Shown here one piece after another: positions 17,026 through 24,420 of a stretch of DNA of 25,523 bases (its first letter is position 1; each line of letters starts with the position of its first letter). Source of the DNA: CAKVLS01 sp045638465 (GTDB lineage: Bacteria > Bacillota > Clostridia > Christensenellales > UBA1242); the NCBI GenBank assembly GCA_045638465.1, contig JAZUBK010000053.1, forward strand, positions 1-25,523, read 5' to 3'. The notes below the pieces were generated by a model. The model made no database searches. It saw only the letters and a list, made by a program, of their open reading frames with translations, and was not told the DNA's origin. Position numbers and translations under genes: made by a program.

Positions 17026-18954
17026 ATGTCAAAAATAAATGTTTTGGACAGTTCTGTATTCAACAGAATTGCCGCAGGAGAAGTTGTCGAAAGACCAGCA
17101 TCTATCGTAAAAGAACTGGTAGAAAATAGTTTGGATGCTAACGCAAAACATATTGTCATTGAGATTACCCAAGGCGGAACTCAAATGATAAAAATAAGTG
17201 ACGACGGCGATGGTATTGCTTATGACGATCTAAGCAAGGCCTTTTTGCCACACGCTACTAGCAAGATTAAATGCGTAGAAGATCTAAACAATATCGCAAC
17301 ACTTGGTTTTAGAGGTGAGGCTCTAGCTAGTATTGCATCAGTATCTCAAACTACTATTTTGTCTAAACAAAAAACTGCAGCTATAGGTGGCGAAATCTCT
17401 GCAAACGGCGGTAAAATAAACCCTCCAAAAGAAGCTGGTTGTCCTGATGGTACATTTATTACAGTAAACAACCTTTTCTATAACACACCTGTTAGAGCTA
17501 AATTTTTAAAAAGCAATAGGGTAGAAGAAGGAGCTATCACAAACCTTATCGCAAGATTTATTTTAGCTAACCCAAATATTGCTTTCAAATATGTAGCTGA
17601 TGGAAAAACAATATATCAAACTCAAGGTTTGGATCTTACAGAGGGTATCTTCGTTGTTTATTCAAAAGAAGCTGTAAATAATATAATCGAAGTTAATTAC
17701 AAATCTCAAGACATTACCCTTACTGGTTTTGTCGGAAATCCTTTGTATGTAAAGCCAAACAAAACTTATCAAACATTAATAATTAATAGCAGATATGTTG
17801 TAAATAATCTTGTATCTACAGCTGTATATAATGCCTTTGAAAATTATATGATGAAAGGTAAATTTCCTTTCTTTGTTTTACATCTTAATATGCCATATGA
17901 TGAAGTAGACGTAAACGTTCACCCAAACAAACTTGATGTACGTTTTCAAAATACAAATAAAATATATGCCATCATCAATAACGCAGTTGCAGAGAGTTTG
18001 CTAAACTCAAACAAGACTTTTGACGGCAGCGAAATAGCCCAAGAAAAGTTTGATGAAATCACACTAGATTCTGTCGAAGAAAAGCAAACAGACCTTCCTA
18101 GAGTCTCTGGTTTTAGTTTTGGCGATAAAAAACCTCCAGAGCCAAGAGTTACCCTAGAAGATGTTGAGCCCGTAAAAGAGCCTGAATTAAAGCCTGAAAA
18201 CAACATTATCTCTGCTATGAAATCAGCAACAGTTTATAATAGCAAGAGCTTTGGCGACTCACTTTTTGACTCATCTGAGCTGAAAAGTGATAGTGGTATC
18301 TTCTACGAAACATTAGTAAAGGTTACTTCTGACAAAGAAGAAAAAGTGCAGACTAAACAAGAAGATCTATTTTTTGATACCGCAACCGAAAGCAAAATAA
18401 TAGGCAAAGTTTTTAATACCTATATAATCATAGAAAAAGACAAAGAGGTTTATTTTATCGATCAACACGCAGCCCACGAAAGACTTTTGTATGATAAATT
18501 TACTCAAAGTTTTGAACAGCAAAAACAACTTTCTCAATCTCTGCTTGTACCATATGTATTCAAGGTAAACTCTCTAGAAAACAACCTTATTTTAGAAAAC
18601 ATCCAAACCTTTAATGAACTTGGGTTTGAGGTAGAAGAATTTGGAACCAATTCCTACAAAATTAATTCTGTTCCAAACTTGCTTCAAAATATCAACCTAA
18701 AAGAGTATGTAGACGACCTTTTGAAAAATCTAAACAAGATTTCAAAAACAAATCAAAATACAAAACACTTTTTGGCAACCAAAGCATGTAAAGCCGCAGT
18801 CAAAGCTGGTATGGATTTATCAGAGCTAGAAATCAAAGAGCTTATGGATAAAATCTTAGCCCAAAAGACAACTTTACTTTGTCCGCATGGTAGACCAATC
18901 TGTGTAAAATTTGATCGAACAGATATGGACAAGTGGTTTAAAAGGATTTTATAA
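17026..18954 (+). CDS. mutL: DNA mismatch repair protein MutL
   Basis: Partner of MutS, with an N-terminal GHKL ATPase (about 1-330: ELVENSLDANAKHI, SDDGDGI, TLGFRGEALASIASV), a low-complexity acidic linker (about 345-440) and a C-terminal dimerisation and endonuclease domain. The nicking motif DQHA-x2-E-x4-E is present as DQHAAHERLLYD (479-490), so the last Glu is Asp. Supporting endonuclease motifs are kept: ACKAAVKAG and CPHGRP (from C619), which bind the regulatory zinc. This fits a methyl-independent mismatch repair system of the Bacillus type, in which MutL makes the nick; no mutH is seen. 642 residues is typical. Starts one base after mutS and overlaps miaA by one base (TAATG), so the three genes are probably translationally coupled. 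Confidence 0.97.
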   Translation: MSKINVLDSSVFNRIAAGEVVERPASIVKELVENSLDANAKHIVIEITQGGTQMIKISDDGDGIAYDDLSKAFLPHATSKIKCVEDLNNIATLGFRGEALASIASVSQTTILSKQKTAAIGGEISANGGKINPPKEAGCPDGTFITVNNLFYNTPVRAKFLKSNRVEEGAITNLIARFILANPNIAFKYVADGKTIYQTQGLDLTEGIFVVYSKEAVNNIIEVNYKSQDITLTGFVGNPLYVKPNKTYQTLIINSRYVVNNLVSTAVYNAFENYMMKGKFPFFVLHLNMPYDEVDVNVHPNKLDVRFQNTNKIYAIINNAVAESLLNSNKTFDGSEIAQEKFDEITLDSVEEKQTDLPRVSGFSFGDKKPPEPRVTLEDVEPVKEPELKPENNIISAMKSATVYNSKSFGDSLFDSSELKSDSGIFYETLVKVTSDKEEKVQTKQEDLFFDTATESKIIGKVFNTYIIIEKDKEVYFIDQHAAHERLLYDKFTQSFEQQKQLSQSLLVPYVFKVNSLENNLILENIQTFNELGFEVEEFGTNSYKINSVPNLLQNINLKEYVDDLLKNLNKISKTNQNTKHFLATKACKAAVKAGMDLSELEIKELMDKILAQKTTLLCPHGRPICVKFDRTDMDKWFKRIL

Positions 18955-19883
18955 TGAAACAAAATTTAGTTATTATCGCAGGGCCTACCGCAAGTGGTAA
19001 GACTGCCATTGGCATAGAGATAGCAAAACTATTTAATGGTGAGATTATTTCTGCCGATTCTATGCAAATATACAAGAAACTAAATATAAACACCGCCAAA
19101 GCAACCGCCCAAGAACAAAGCGAAGTGCCACATCATCTAATCGATGTTGTAGAGCCAAACGAAGAATTTTCGGTTACCGACTTTGTAGAAAAAGCAACTG
19201 CAGTAATAAATGATATTACATCTCGTGGCAAACTACCAGTAGTTGTAGGCGGCACTGGTATGTATATAAAATCACTTTTGTATCCTCAAAGTTTTGGTAA
19301 TAGCCTTAAAAACGAAGAAATAAGGGCAAAATATCAAAAATATGTTGAAGAAAACGGAGTAGATAAACTACACGAATTATTGAAAAAAGTAGATCCTGTG
19401 TCTGCTGAGCAAATACACAAAAATAATGTAAAAAGGGTAATAAGAGCTTTAGAGATATACGACTCTACTGGTATTCCTAAATCAGAGCAAAAAGATGACC
19501 CAATAGAATCTATATATAACCCTATATTAGTCGTACTAGATGTACCTAGAGAGACTTTATACCAAAGAATCAATAAAAGGGTAGACAAAATGATTGAAAG
19601 CGGAGGCGTCGAAGAGGCAAGATTTGTATACAACAATCTAAATCTTATGCCTAACGCCCAATGCCTACAAGCTATCGGCTATAAAGAATTTTTGCCATAC
19701 CTAAAAGGCGAAAAACTATTACTAGAGGCAAAAGAAGATCTTGCCCAAGCAACTAGACATTATGCAAAACGCCAACTTACATACTTTAGAAGTTTTGACG
19801 ATGCAAAATGGCTAAACCCACTAACTCAAAAAGATGAAATAATATCTTATATAAAGGATAGATTATACAATGATAATAAATAA
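18954..19883 (+). CDS. miaA: tRNA dimethylallyltransferase MiaA
   Basis: Transfers a dimethylallyl group to A37 of tRNAs reading UNN codons; product of the step before MiaB. 309 residues, the expected length. Seen: P-loop GPTASGKTAIG (10-20), DSMQIYK with the catalytic Asp near 36, the DVVEPNEEFSVTDF segment, GGTGMYIKSLLYP, the KRVIRALEIY segment, and the C-terminal helix QATRHYAKRQLTYFR that contacts the anticodon. ATG overlaps the mutL stop by one base. The 3' end overlaps the next gene by 14 bases. The miaB-mutS-mutL-miaA order is common in Bacillota. Confidence 0.97.
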   Translation: MKQNLVIIAGPTASGKTAIGIEIAKLFNGEIISADSMQIYKKLNINTAKATAQEQSEVPHHLIDVVEPNEEFSVTDFVEKATAVINDITSRGKLPVVVGGTGMYIKSLLYPQSFGNSLKNEEIRAKYQKYVEENGVDKLHELLKKVDPVSAEQIHKNNVKRVIRALEIYDSTGIPKSEQKDDPIESIYNPILVVLDVPRETLYQRINKRVDKMIESGGVEEARFVYNNLNLMPNAQCLQAIGYKEFLPYLKGEKLLLEAKEDLAQATRHYAKRQLTYFRSFDDAKWLNPLTQKDEIISYIKDRLYNDNK

Positions 19884-21108
19884 CAAAATAATCGAAGCAG
19901 AAAAAAGTTTGGCCAAACAATTTGCCGAGCTTGAAGAAATAGCTTTATACAACCAAAACAAAGTAATAAACGCTTTCAAAGAAAATTATGTTGCTCTAAG
20001 ACATTTTGCAGGAACAACAGGCTATGGTCACGATGACGTAGGTAGAGACACTTTAGCTAAGGTATTTGCAGCCTCTGTAGGCGCAGAACAAGCGATTGTT
20101 TCTCCTTATATGGCTGGAGCTTCTCACGCCCTAAAAATTGCCCTTTATGGCCTTTTAAGACCAAACGACACACTACTTTCTATCACAGGCAAACCTTACG
20201 ATACACTAGACGAAGTTATCTGGGGTGAGGGTAATGGTAGCTTGAAAGACTTTGGTGTAAAGTACAAACAAATCGAACTAACAGAAGATGGAGATTTTGA
20301 CCTTGCAGCAATCGAGCAAGAGGTTAAGAAAAACCCAAAAGTTGTATATTTTCAAAGATCAAGGGGTTATTCTTCTAGAGATTCTTTGTCTGTAGATAGA
20401 ATTGCAGAGATTATAGCGTTTGTTTGTCAATTTACAAAAGACGCATATATTTTTGTAGACAACTGCTATTGCGAATTTGTAGACAAAAAAGAACCAACTG
20501 ATGTTGGTGCTGACGTTATAGTAGGCTCACTTATGAAAAACCCAGGTGGTGGAATTGTTCCTAATGGTGCATATATTGCAGGAACAGCACGTGCTATCGA
20601 CCAAATCGCAGGAGCATTTACTAGTCCTTCTATAAAGCTTGAGGTTTGCTCATACGAACAAGGCTACAGATTGTTCTATCAAGGGCTATTTTTAGGTCCA
20701 CATACAACGCTTCAATCACTAAAAAGCTCAATGCTTTTTGGTAAAGTTTTGGGCGATATGGGTTTTGAAACCTTGCCAAAACCTGGCCAAAAATTAAATG
20801 ATATTACAAGAAGTATTATATTAAATAGCAAAGAAAATATGGTAGCCTTTTGTAAAGCAATCCAACACGCATCTCCAGTAGATAGTTTTGTAGAACCAAT
20901 CCCATATGCTATGCCAGGATATACTGATGAGGTAGTTATGGCTGCAGGTGCTTTTGTTCAAGGCGCATCAATAGAACTTTCTTGCGACGGCCCAATCAAA
21001 CCACCATACACAATCTATATGCAAGGTGGCCTAACTTATGAACACTGCAAACTAGCACTAAACGAGTGTTTGTCTGAGCTTGAAAAGATGGCAAAAGATA
21101 CAAAATAA
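19870..21108 (+). CDS. ynbB: PLP-dependent methionine gamma-lyase family protein (YnbB, 'aluminium resistance')
   Basis: 412-residue fold-type I PLP enzyme of the Met_gamma_lyase/YnbB family, which adjoins miaA (or hfq) in many Bacillota. Seen: family signature GTTGYGHDDVGRDTL near 50-65, the phosphate-binding stretch SPYMAGASHALKIAL, DNCYCEFV with the Asp that should hold the pyridine nitrogen, and SLMKNPGGG with the PLP lysine at about K223. The reaction has not been firmly established for this family and database names (methionine gamma-lyase, aluminium resistance) are weakly based. ATG 19870 overlaps miaA by 14 bases and has AAAGGA (19853-19858) 11 bases upstream. A start inside miaA with a good ribosome site implies co-expression. 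It is followed by a bidirectional terminator. Confidence 0.88.
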   Translation: MIINNKIIEAEKSLAKQFAELEEIALYNQNKVINAFKENYVALRHFAGTTGYGHDDVGRDTLAKVFAASVGAEQAIVSPYMAGASHALKIALYGLLRPNDTLLSITGKPYDTLDEVIWGEGNGSLKDFGVKYKQIELTEDGDFDLAAIEQEVKKNPKVVYFQRSRGYSSRDSLSVDRIAEIIAFVCQFTKDAYIFVDNCYCEFVDKKEPTDVGADVIVGSLMKNPGGGIVPNGAYIAGTARAIDQIAGAFTSPSIKLEVCSYEQGYRLFYQGLFLGPHTTLQSLKSSMLFGKVLGDMGFETLPKPGQKLNDITRSIILNSKENMVAFCKAIQHASPVDSFVEPIPYAMPGYTDEVVMAAGAFVQGASIELSCDGPIKPPYTIYMQGGLTYEHCKLALNECLSELEKMAKDTK

Positions 21109-21118
21109 GATATTATAA

Positions 21119-21136
21119 TTTAGTATTATGCAAAAT
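21119..21136 (+). repeat. Variant copy of the GTACTATGCAAA repeat
   Basis: TTTAGTATTATGCAAAAT, one base (C to T) different from the core found at 21217, 23981, 24835, 25345, 25371 and 25383. It lies directly before the ynbB/lexA terminator stem. Confidence 0.5.
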
Positions 21137-21170
21137 AAAAAAGACGGCCAAATAAATGACCGTTTTTTTT
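21137..21170. terminator. Bidirectional terminator between ynbB and lexA
   Basis: Stem with core ACGG/CCGT plus outer A/T pairing and inner CA/TG, six-base loop, T8 on the + strand and CTTTTTT on the - strand. It serves the miaB-ynbB operon and the convergent lexA. Confidence 0.8.
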
Positions 21171-21213
21171 TATTAAAATTATATATACCGCATAAATAGG
21201 GCGCTTTTTTGAA

Positions 21214-21228
21214 TAGTACTATGCAAAC
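21214..21228 (+). repeat. Copy of the GTACTATGCAAA repeat after the lexA 3' end
   Basis: TAGTACTATGCAAAC, intergenic, between the bidirectional terminator and the lexA stop codon. It contains the palindrome TAGTACTA. Confidence 0.7.
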
Positions 21229-21234
21229 TTTTTG

Positions 21235-21852
21235 CTATATTTGTTGTCTTATAAGGCCGATTACTTTGCCCAAAATCACAACCTCTGTAGAATAAATAGG
21301 TTCATAATTATCATTTTCGGGTTGAAGTCTTATTCTGTCACTTTCTTTAAAATATCTTTTTACAGTAGCACTTCCATTAATCATAGCAACTACAATATCT
21401 CTATTATTTGCTGTAGATTGTTTTTTTACAACAACTTTATCGCCATTTAGAATTCCAGCTTTGATCATACTTTCACCTTTAATTGTCAGCATAAATAGGT
21501 CAGAGCTACTAAACAAATTATCTGAAATTTCATAAACCTCATCGTAGTTTTCAAAGGCCATTATTGGGTCACCCGCAGCAACGTCACCAAGCAGTGGTAT
21601 TTTTTTTGACCTATCTGCAATATTTAATGCTTTTTGAGGTGGATTTACAAGTTCTATTGTGCGATTTTTGTTATTTGATTTTTTGATTTTACCTTGTTGT
21701 TGCAATTTGTCCAAATAATAAAATATAGTTGATGACGATTTTACGCCCATTATTTTACACAACTCTCTAACAGTCGGTGGGTATCCGTTTTTATCCAAAA
21801 AATCGCTTATTTCATCATATAATCTTGTTAAAGTAAATTCTAGGTTTGACAT
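21235..21852 (-). CDS. lexA: SOS repressor LexA
   Basis: Transcriptional repressor of the DNA-damage regulon, inactivated by RecA-stimulated self-cleavage. 205 residues. The N-terminal winged helix (about 1-68) has the LexA start pattern LTRLYDEISDFLDKNGYPPT-VRE and helix-turn-helix around REL...GVKSSSTIFYYLDKL. The cleavage site is Ala-Gly in DVAAGDP (A93-G94). The S24 peptidase dyad is S128 (KGESM) and K165 (SATVKRY). All functional residues are intact. It has its own promoter and AAGGGAG eight bases before the ATG; the stop is TAG. The recognition helix differs from Bacillus LexA and no CGAAC-type operator is seen at its own promoter or at recA, so the operator may differ. Confidence 0.95.
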   Translation of the reverse strand: MSNLEFTLTRLYDEISDFLDKNGYPPTVRELCKIMGVKSSSTIFYYLDKLQQQGKIKKSNNKNRTIELVNPPQKALNIADRSKKIPLLGDVAAGDPIMAFENYDEVYEISDNLFSSSDLFMLTIKGESMIKAGILNGDKVVVKKQSTANNRDIVVAMINGSATVKRYFKESDRIRLQPENDNYEPIYSTEVVILGKVIGLIRQQI

Positions 21853-21873
21853 AAAAAAATCTCCCTTACATAC

Positions 21874-21902
21874 ATTTTACACCCGCAAAATCGCATAATC
21901 AA
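21874..21902 (-). promoter_or_regulatory. Promoter of lexA
   Basis: Read on the - strand: TTGATT (21902-21897), 17-base spacer, TAAAAT (21879-21874). The leader holds AAGGGAG. No classical Bacillota SOS box overlaps it. Confidence 0.7.
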
Positions 21903-21929
21903 ATTTTAGTGACATTTTTTTATAACAAA

Positions 21930-21957
21930 AAACCGCAAAATTAATTTTTGCGGTTTA
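21930..21957 (-). terminator. Terminator of the Xer recombinase gene
   Basis: Perfect 11-base stem AAACCGCAAAA (21930-21940) with TTTTGCGGTTT (21947-21957), six-base loop; on the - strand a T6 run follows GCGG. The stem includes the recombinase stop codon. It separates this gene from lexA. Confidence 0.85.
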
Positions 21958-23007
21958 TTCCTCTCTAAGTTTTATTACATTTGCCACAGATCTTCTTGCA
22001 TCTTCTGATATAGCAGCGTAGTGTTTCTTTGTTGTATTTACATCTTTATGTCCCAAAACATCAGCTACGATATAAATATCTTGAGTTTCTCTATATAGGT
22101 TTGTACCATATGTACTACGCAATTTGTGGGGCGTAATCTTTTTTAGTGGTGTTACAACAGAACTATATTTTTTAACCAATTTTTCTACCGCTCTTACACC
22201 AATACGTTTGTTTTGAAGAGAGATAAACAAAGCATTTTCTTCAGGCGGTATTTTTTTGTTTCTGTTTCTAACAGCGATATAATCAAGTAGCGCACCTCTT
22301 ACTTCATCAGAAAAGTACAAAACAACTTGATTTCCACCTTTACGAGTAATCTTAAAGCCATTGATTGAAAAATCAATATCATCAATATTTATTCCAACAA
22401 GCTCACTTATACGTATGCCTGTGCCCAAAAATAAAGTAAGTATGGCAACATCACGCACCCTAGTATGTTTATTAAAACTTTGTTGATTTTTGGTCAAAAG
22501 GTCTGGATTTTCGGCTTGGTTAATTAATTTAACCACTTCATCTATCTCAAGTCTAATTATTTCTTTTTCGTGAAGTTTTGGCATTTCAATTTTTACCGAA
22601 ACGTCAGATGTTAGTTTTTCTTTTTTGAAAAAGTACTTTAGCATAGATCTTACAGCAGATAGTTTCCTAGCTTTGGCTTTTTCGTTATTGTTATAAACTT
22701 TGCCATTATGTTTATAATAGTTTAGATAGTTTAGGTAACGCTCTAGCATAGTTGCTGTTATTTTATTTAGGTCATCAAAAGTAAGGTCAATTACTTTTTT
22801 ACCGATAAACTGCGAAACTTCATTTGTTAAATATTCAAAAAATATTTTTATATCCAAAGCATAATTAATTCGGGTCAGCGGAGTAGTTCGGCTTTCGATT
22901 CCGACAAAGTAATCAGTGCAAAAATCAGGAAGAACTTTTAGCATCTCCCTAAGTTTTAGGTTATTTTCATTGTTCCTATCAACAAAATAATTACCTGTCT
23001 TTTCCAT
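21955..23007 (-). CDS. Xer-like tyrosine recombinase
   Basis: 350-residue site-specific recombinase. The SAM-like N-terminal core-binding domain spans about 25-135, and the catalytic domain about 150-350. All catalytic residues are visible: R199 (GTGIRISELVG), K223 (beta-hairpin TRKGGNQ), H294 and R297 (PHKLRSTYG), H320 (VLGHKDVNTT) and the nucleophile Y330 (KKHY). It is longer than XerC/XerD (about 300) at the N terminus, resembling single-recombinase XerS-type proteins and the group next to lexA in Clostridia. There are no mobile-element signs around it, so chromosome dimer resolution with FtsK (also in this window) is the likeliest role, though inferred. The gene has a well-formed promoter whose start point falls on the ATG, with no proper ribosome site. 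Confidence 0.88.
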   Translation of the reverse strand: MEKTGNYFVDRNNENNLKLREMLKVLPDFCTDYFVGIESRTTPLTRINYALDIKIFFEYLTNEVSQFIGKKVIDLTFDDLNKITATMLERYLNYLNYYKHNGKVYNNNEKAKARKLSAVRSMLKYFFKKEKLTSDVSVKIEMPKLHEKEIIRLEIDEVVKLINQAENPDLLTKNQQSFNKHTRVRDVAILTLFLGTGIRISELVGINIDDIDFSINGFKITRKGGNQVVLYFSDEVRGALLDYIAVRNRNKKIPPEENALFISLQNKRIGVRAVEKLVKKYSSVVTPLKKITPHKLRSTYGTNLYRETQDIYIVADVLGHKDVNTTKKHYAAISEDARRSVANVIKLREE

Positions 23008-23013
23008 ACCTAA

Positions 23014-23042
23014 ATTGTAACATTTATTATTTATTTTGTAAA
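23014..23042 (-). promoter_or_regulatory. Promoter of the Xer recombinase gene, predicted leaderless
   Basis: On the - strand: TTTACA (23042-23037), 17-base spacer ending TGT, TACAAT (23019-23014), an extended -10. The seventh base after the -10 is the A of the start codon at 23007. It is back to back with the serS promoter. Confidence 0.75.
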
Positions 23043-23047
23043 CAAGG

Positions 23048-23076
23048 TTGACTTATTTTTGCTCCAATATTATAAT
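23048..23076 (+). promoter_or_regulatory. Promoter of serS
   Basis: TTGACT (23048-23053), 17-base spacer, TATAAT (23071-23076). The predicted start near 23083 leaves a leader of about 28 bases with TTAAGGAG (23095-23102). There is no room for a T-box. Confidence 0.85.
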
Positions 23077-23110
23077 TAGTTTATATCTAATAACTTAAGG
23101 AGAAAAAATT

Positions 23111-24400
23111 ATGATAAACATTGACTTAATTAGACAAAACCCAGACTTAGTCAGAAACAACATTAAAAAGAAGTTTCAAGACGCAAAACTACCACTAGTA
23201 GACAAAGTAATAGAGCTTGACGCCAAAAACAGAGCTCTAAAACATGAGGCTGATAACCTAAGGGCTATGAGAAACTCCTTAAGTAGCGAAATCGGTAAAC
23301 TTATGAAAGAAAAGAATATCGAAAAAGCAAACGAAATCAAAGCCCAAGTTGTAAAAAATAATGAAAGAATTGTTGAGCTAGAAAATGAAACTGTGGCTTT
23401 AGATGCCGAAATCAAACAAGCTATGATGACAATTCCAAACATTATTGACGACTCAGTACCTGTAGGTAAAGACGACAGCGAAAACGTAGAAATACAAAAA
23501 TATGGTGACCCTGTTGTTCCAGCTTATGAGATTCCATACAACGCAGACATTTTGATGGGAATTAATGGCCTTGACAAAGAAAGCGCAGGAAGAACAAGCG
23601 GAAACGGTTTCTATTATTTGCTAGGCGACGCAGCAAGATTACATGAGGCTATGATTGCTTACGCTAGAGACTATATGATAGACAAAGGTTTTATCTATGC
23701 AATTCCACCATTTATGATTAGAAGTGACGTTGTTACAGGTGTTATGAGTTTTGCAGAGATGGACGCTATGATGTACAAAATAGAAGGCGAAGATTTGTAC
23801 CTTATCGGAACAAGCGAACACTCAATGATAGGTAAGTTCAAAGACCAAATTGTTAAAGAAGATGAGCTACCAATCACTATGACATCATATAGCCCATGCT
23901 TTAGAAAAGAAGGTGGCGCACATGGTCTTGAAGAAAGAGGCCTATACAGAGTTCACCAATTCGAAAAACAAGAAATGATAGTACTATGCAAAGCCGAAGA
24001 ATCTATGGACTGGTACAACAAAATGTGGAATTACACTGTAGAAGTATTCAGAAATATGGATATCCCTGTTAGAACATTAGAATGTTGCTCAGGTGACCTT
24101 GCAGATCTAAAAGTAAAATCTTGCGATATCGAAGCTTGGAGCCCAAGACAAAAGAAATACTTTGAAGTAGGTTCTTGTTCAACTCTTGGCGACGCTCAAG
24201 CAAGAAGACTAAATATCCGTGCAAAGGGTAAAGAAGGTACATATCTTGTACACACCCTAAACAACACAGTTCTTGCTAGTCCTAGAGGCCTTATCGCACT
24301 ACTTGAAAACAACTATAACGAAGATGGATCAATCAACGTTCCTAAAGTTCTTCAACCATATATGGGCGGAAAAACTATAATCAAACCTGTTAAAAAATAA
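23111..24400 (+). CDS. serS: Seryl-tRNA synthetase
   Basis: Class II synthetase that charges tRNA-Ser (and tRNA-Sec). 429 residues. The N-terminal MINIDLIRQNPDLVRNN start and long antiparallel coiled coil (about 27-105) bind the tRNA variable arm. The catalytic core has motif 2 FRKEGGAHGLEERGLYRVHQ and motif 3 LNNTVLASPRGLIALLE. Several segments differ from the E. coli-type enzyme: TSEHSMIG stands where TAEVPL is usual, and ASPRGL where the VGRTL-type motif 3 is usual. This matches an alternative SerRS group that I recall from other Bacillota. ATG 23111 has TTAAGGAG eight bases upstream and a strong promoter. No T-box leader is present. The next gene follows after 20 bases. One copy of the GTACTATGCAAA repeat is embedded at 23981-23992 (residues VLCK). 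Confidence 0.96.
   Translation: MINIDLIRQNPDLVRNNIKKKFQDAKLPLVDKVIELDAKNRALKHEADNLRAMRNSLSSEIGKLMKEKNIEKANEIKAQVVKNNERIVELENETVALDAEIKQAMMTIPNIIDDSVPVGKDDSENVEIQKYGDPVVPAYEIPYNADILMGINGLDKESAGRTSGNGFYYLLGDAARLHEAMIAYARDYMIDKGFIYAIPPFMIRSDVVTGVMSFAEMDAMMYKIEGEDLYLIGTSEHSMIGKFKDQIVKEDELPITMTSYSPCFRKEGGAHGLEERGLYRVHQFEKQEMIVLCKAEESMDWYNKMWNYTVEVFRNMDIPVRTLECCSGDLADLKVKSCDIEAWSPRQKKYFEVGSCSTLGDAQARRLNIRAKGKEGTYLVHTLNNTVLASPRGLIALLENNYNEDGSINVPKVLQPYMGGKTIIKPVKK
23979..23993 (+). repeat. Copy of the GTACTATGCAAA repeat inside serS
   Basis: TAGTACTATGCAAAG, identical over 15 bases to the intergenic copy at 25369-25383. In frame it encodes V-L-C-K. As these residues fit the SerRS family, chance is possible for this copy. 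Confidence 0.45.
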
Positions 24401-24420
24401 TTTTTAAAAAGGAAAAAACT

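Noticed and set aside
21232..21450. 72-codon + strand frame over the lexA 3' end
   Set aside because: It is antisense to lexA with no ribosome site and no recognisable domain.
21955..23007. Integrase of a prophage or integrative element
   Set aside because: No attachment-site repeats, tRNA, or phage genes are nearby, and the gene sits in a conserved-looking chromosomal context next to lexA.
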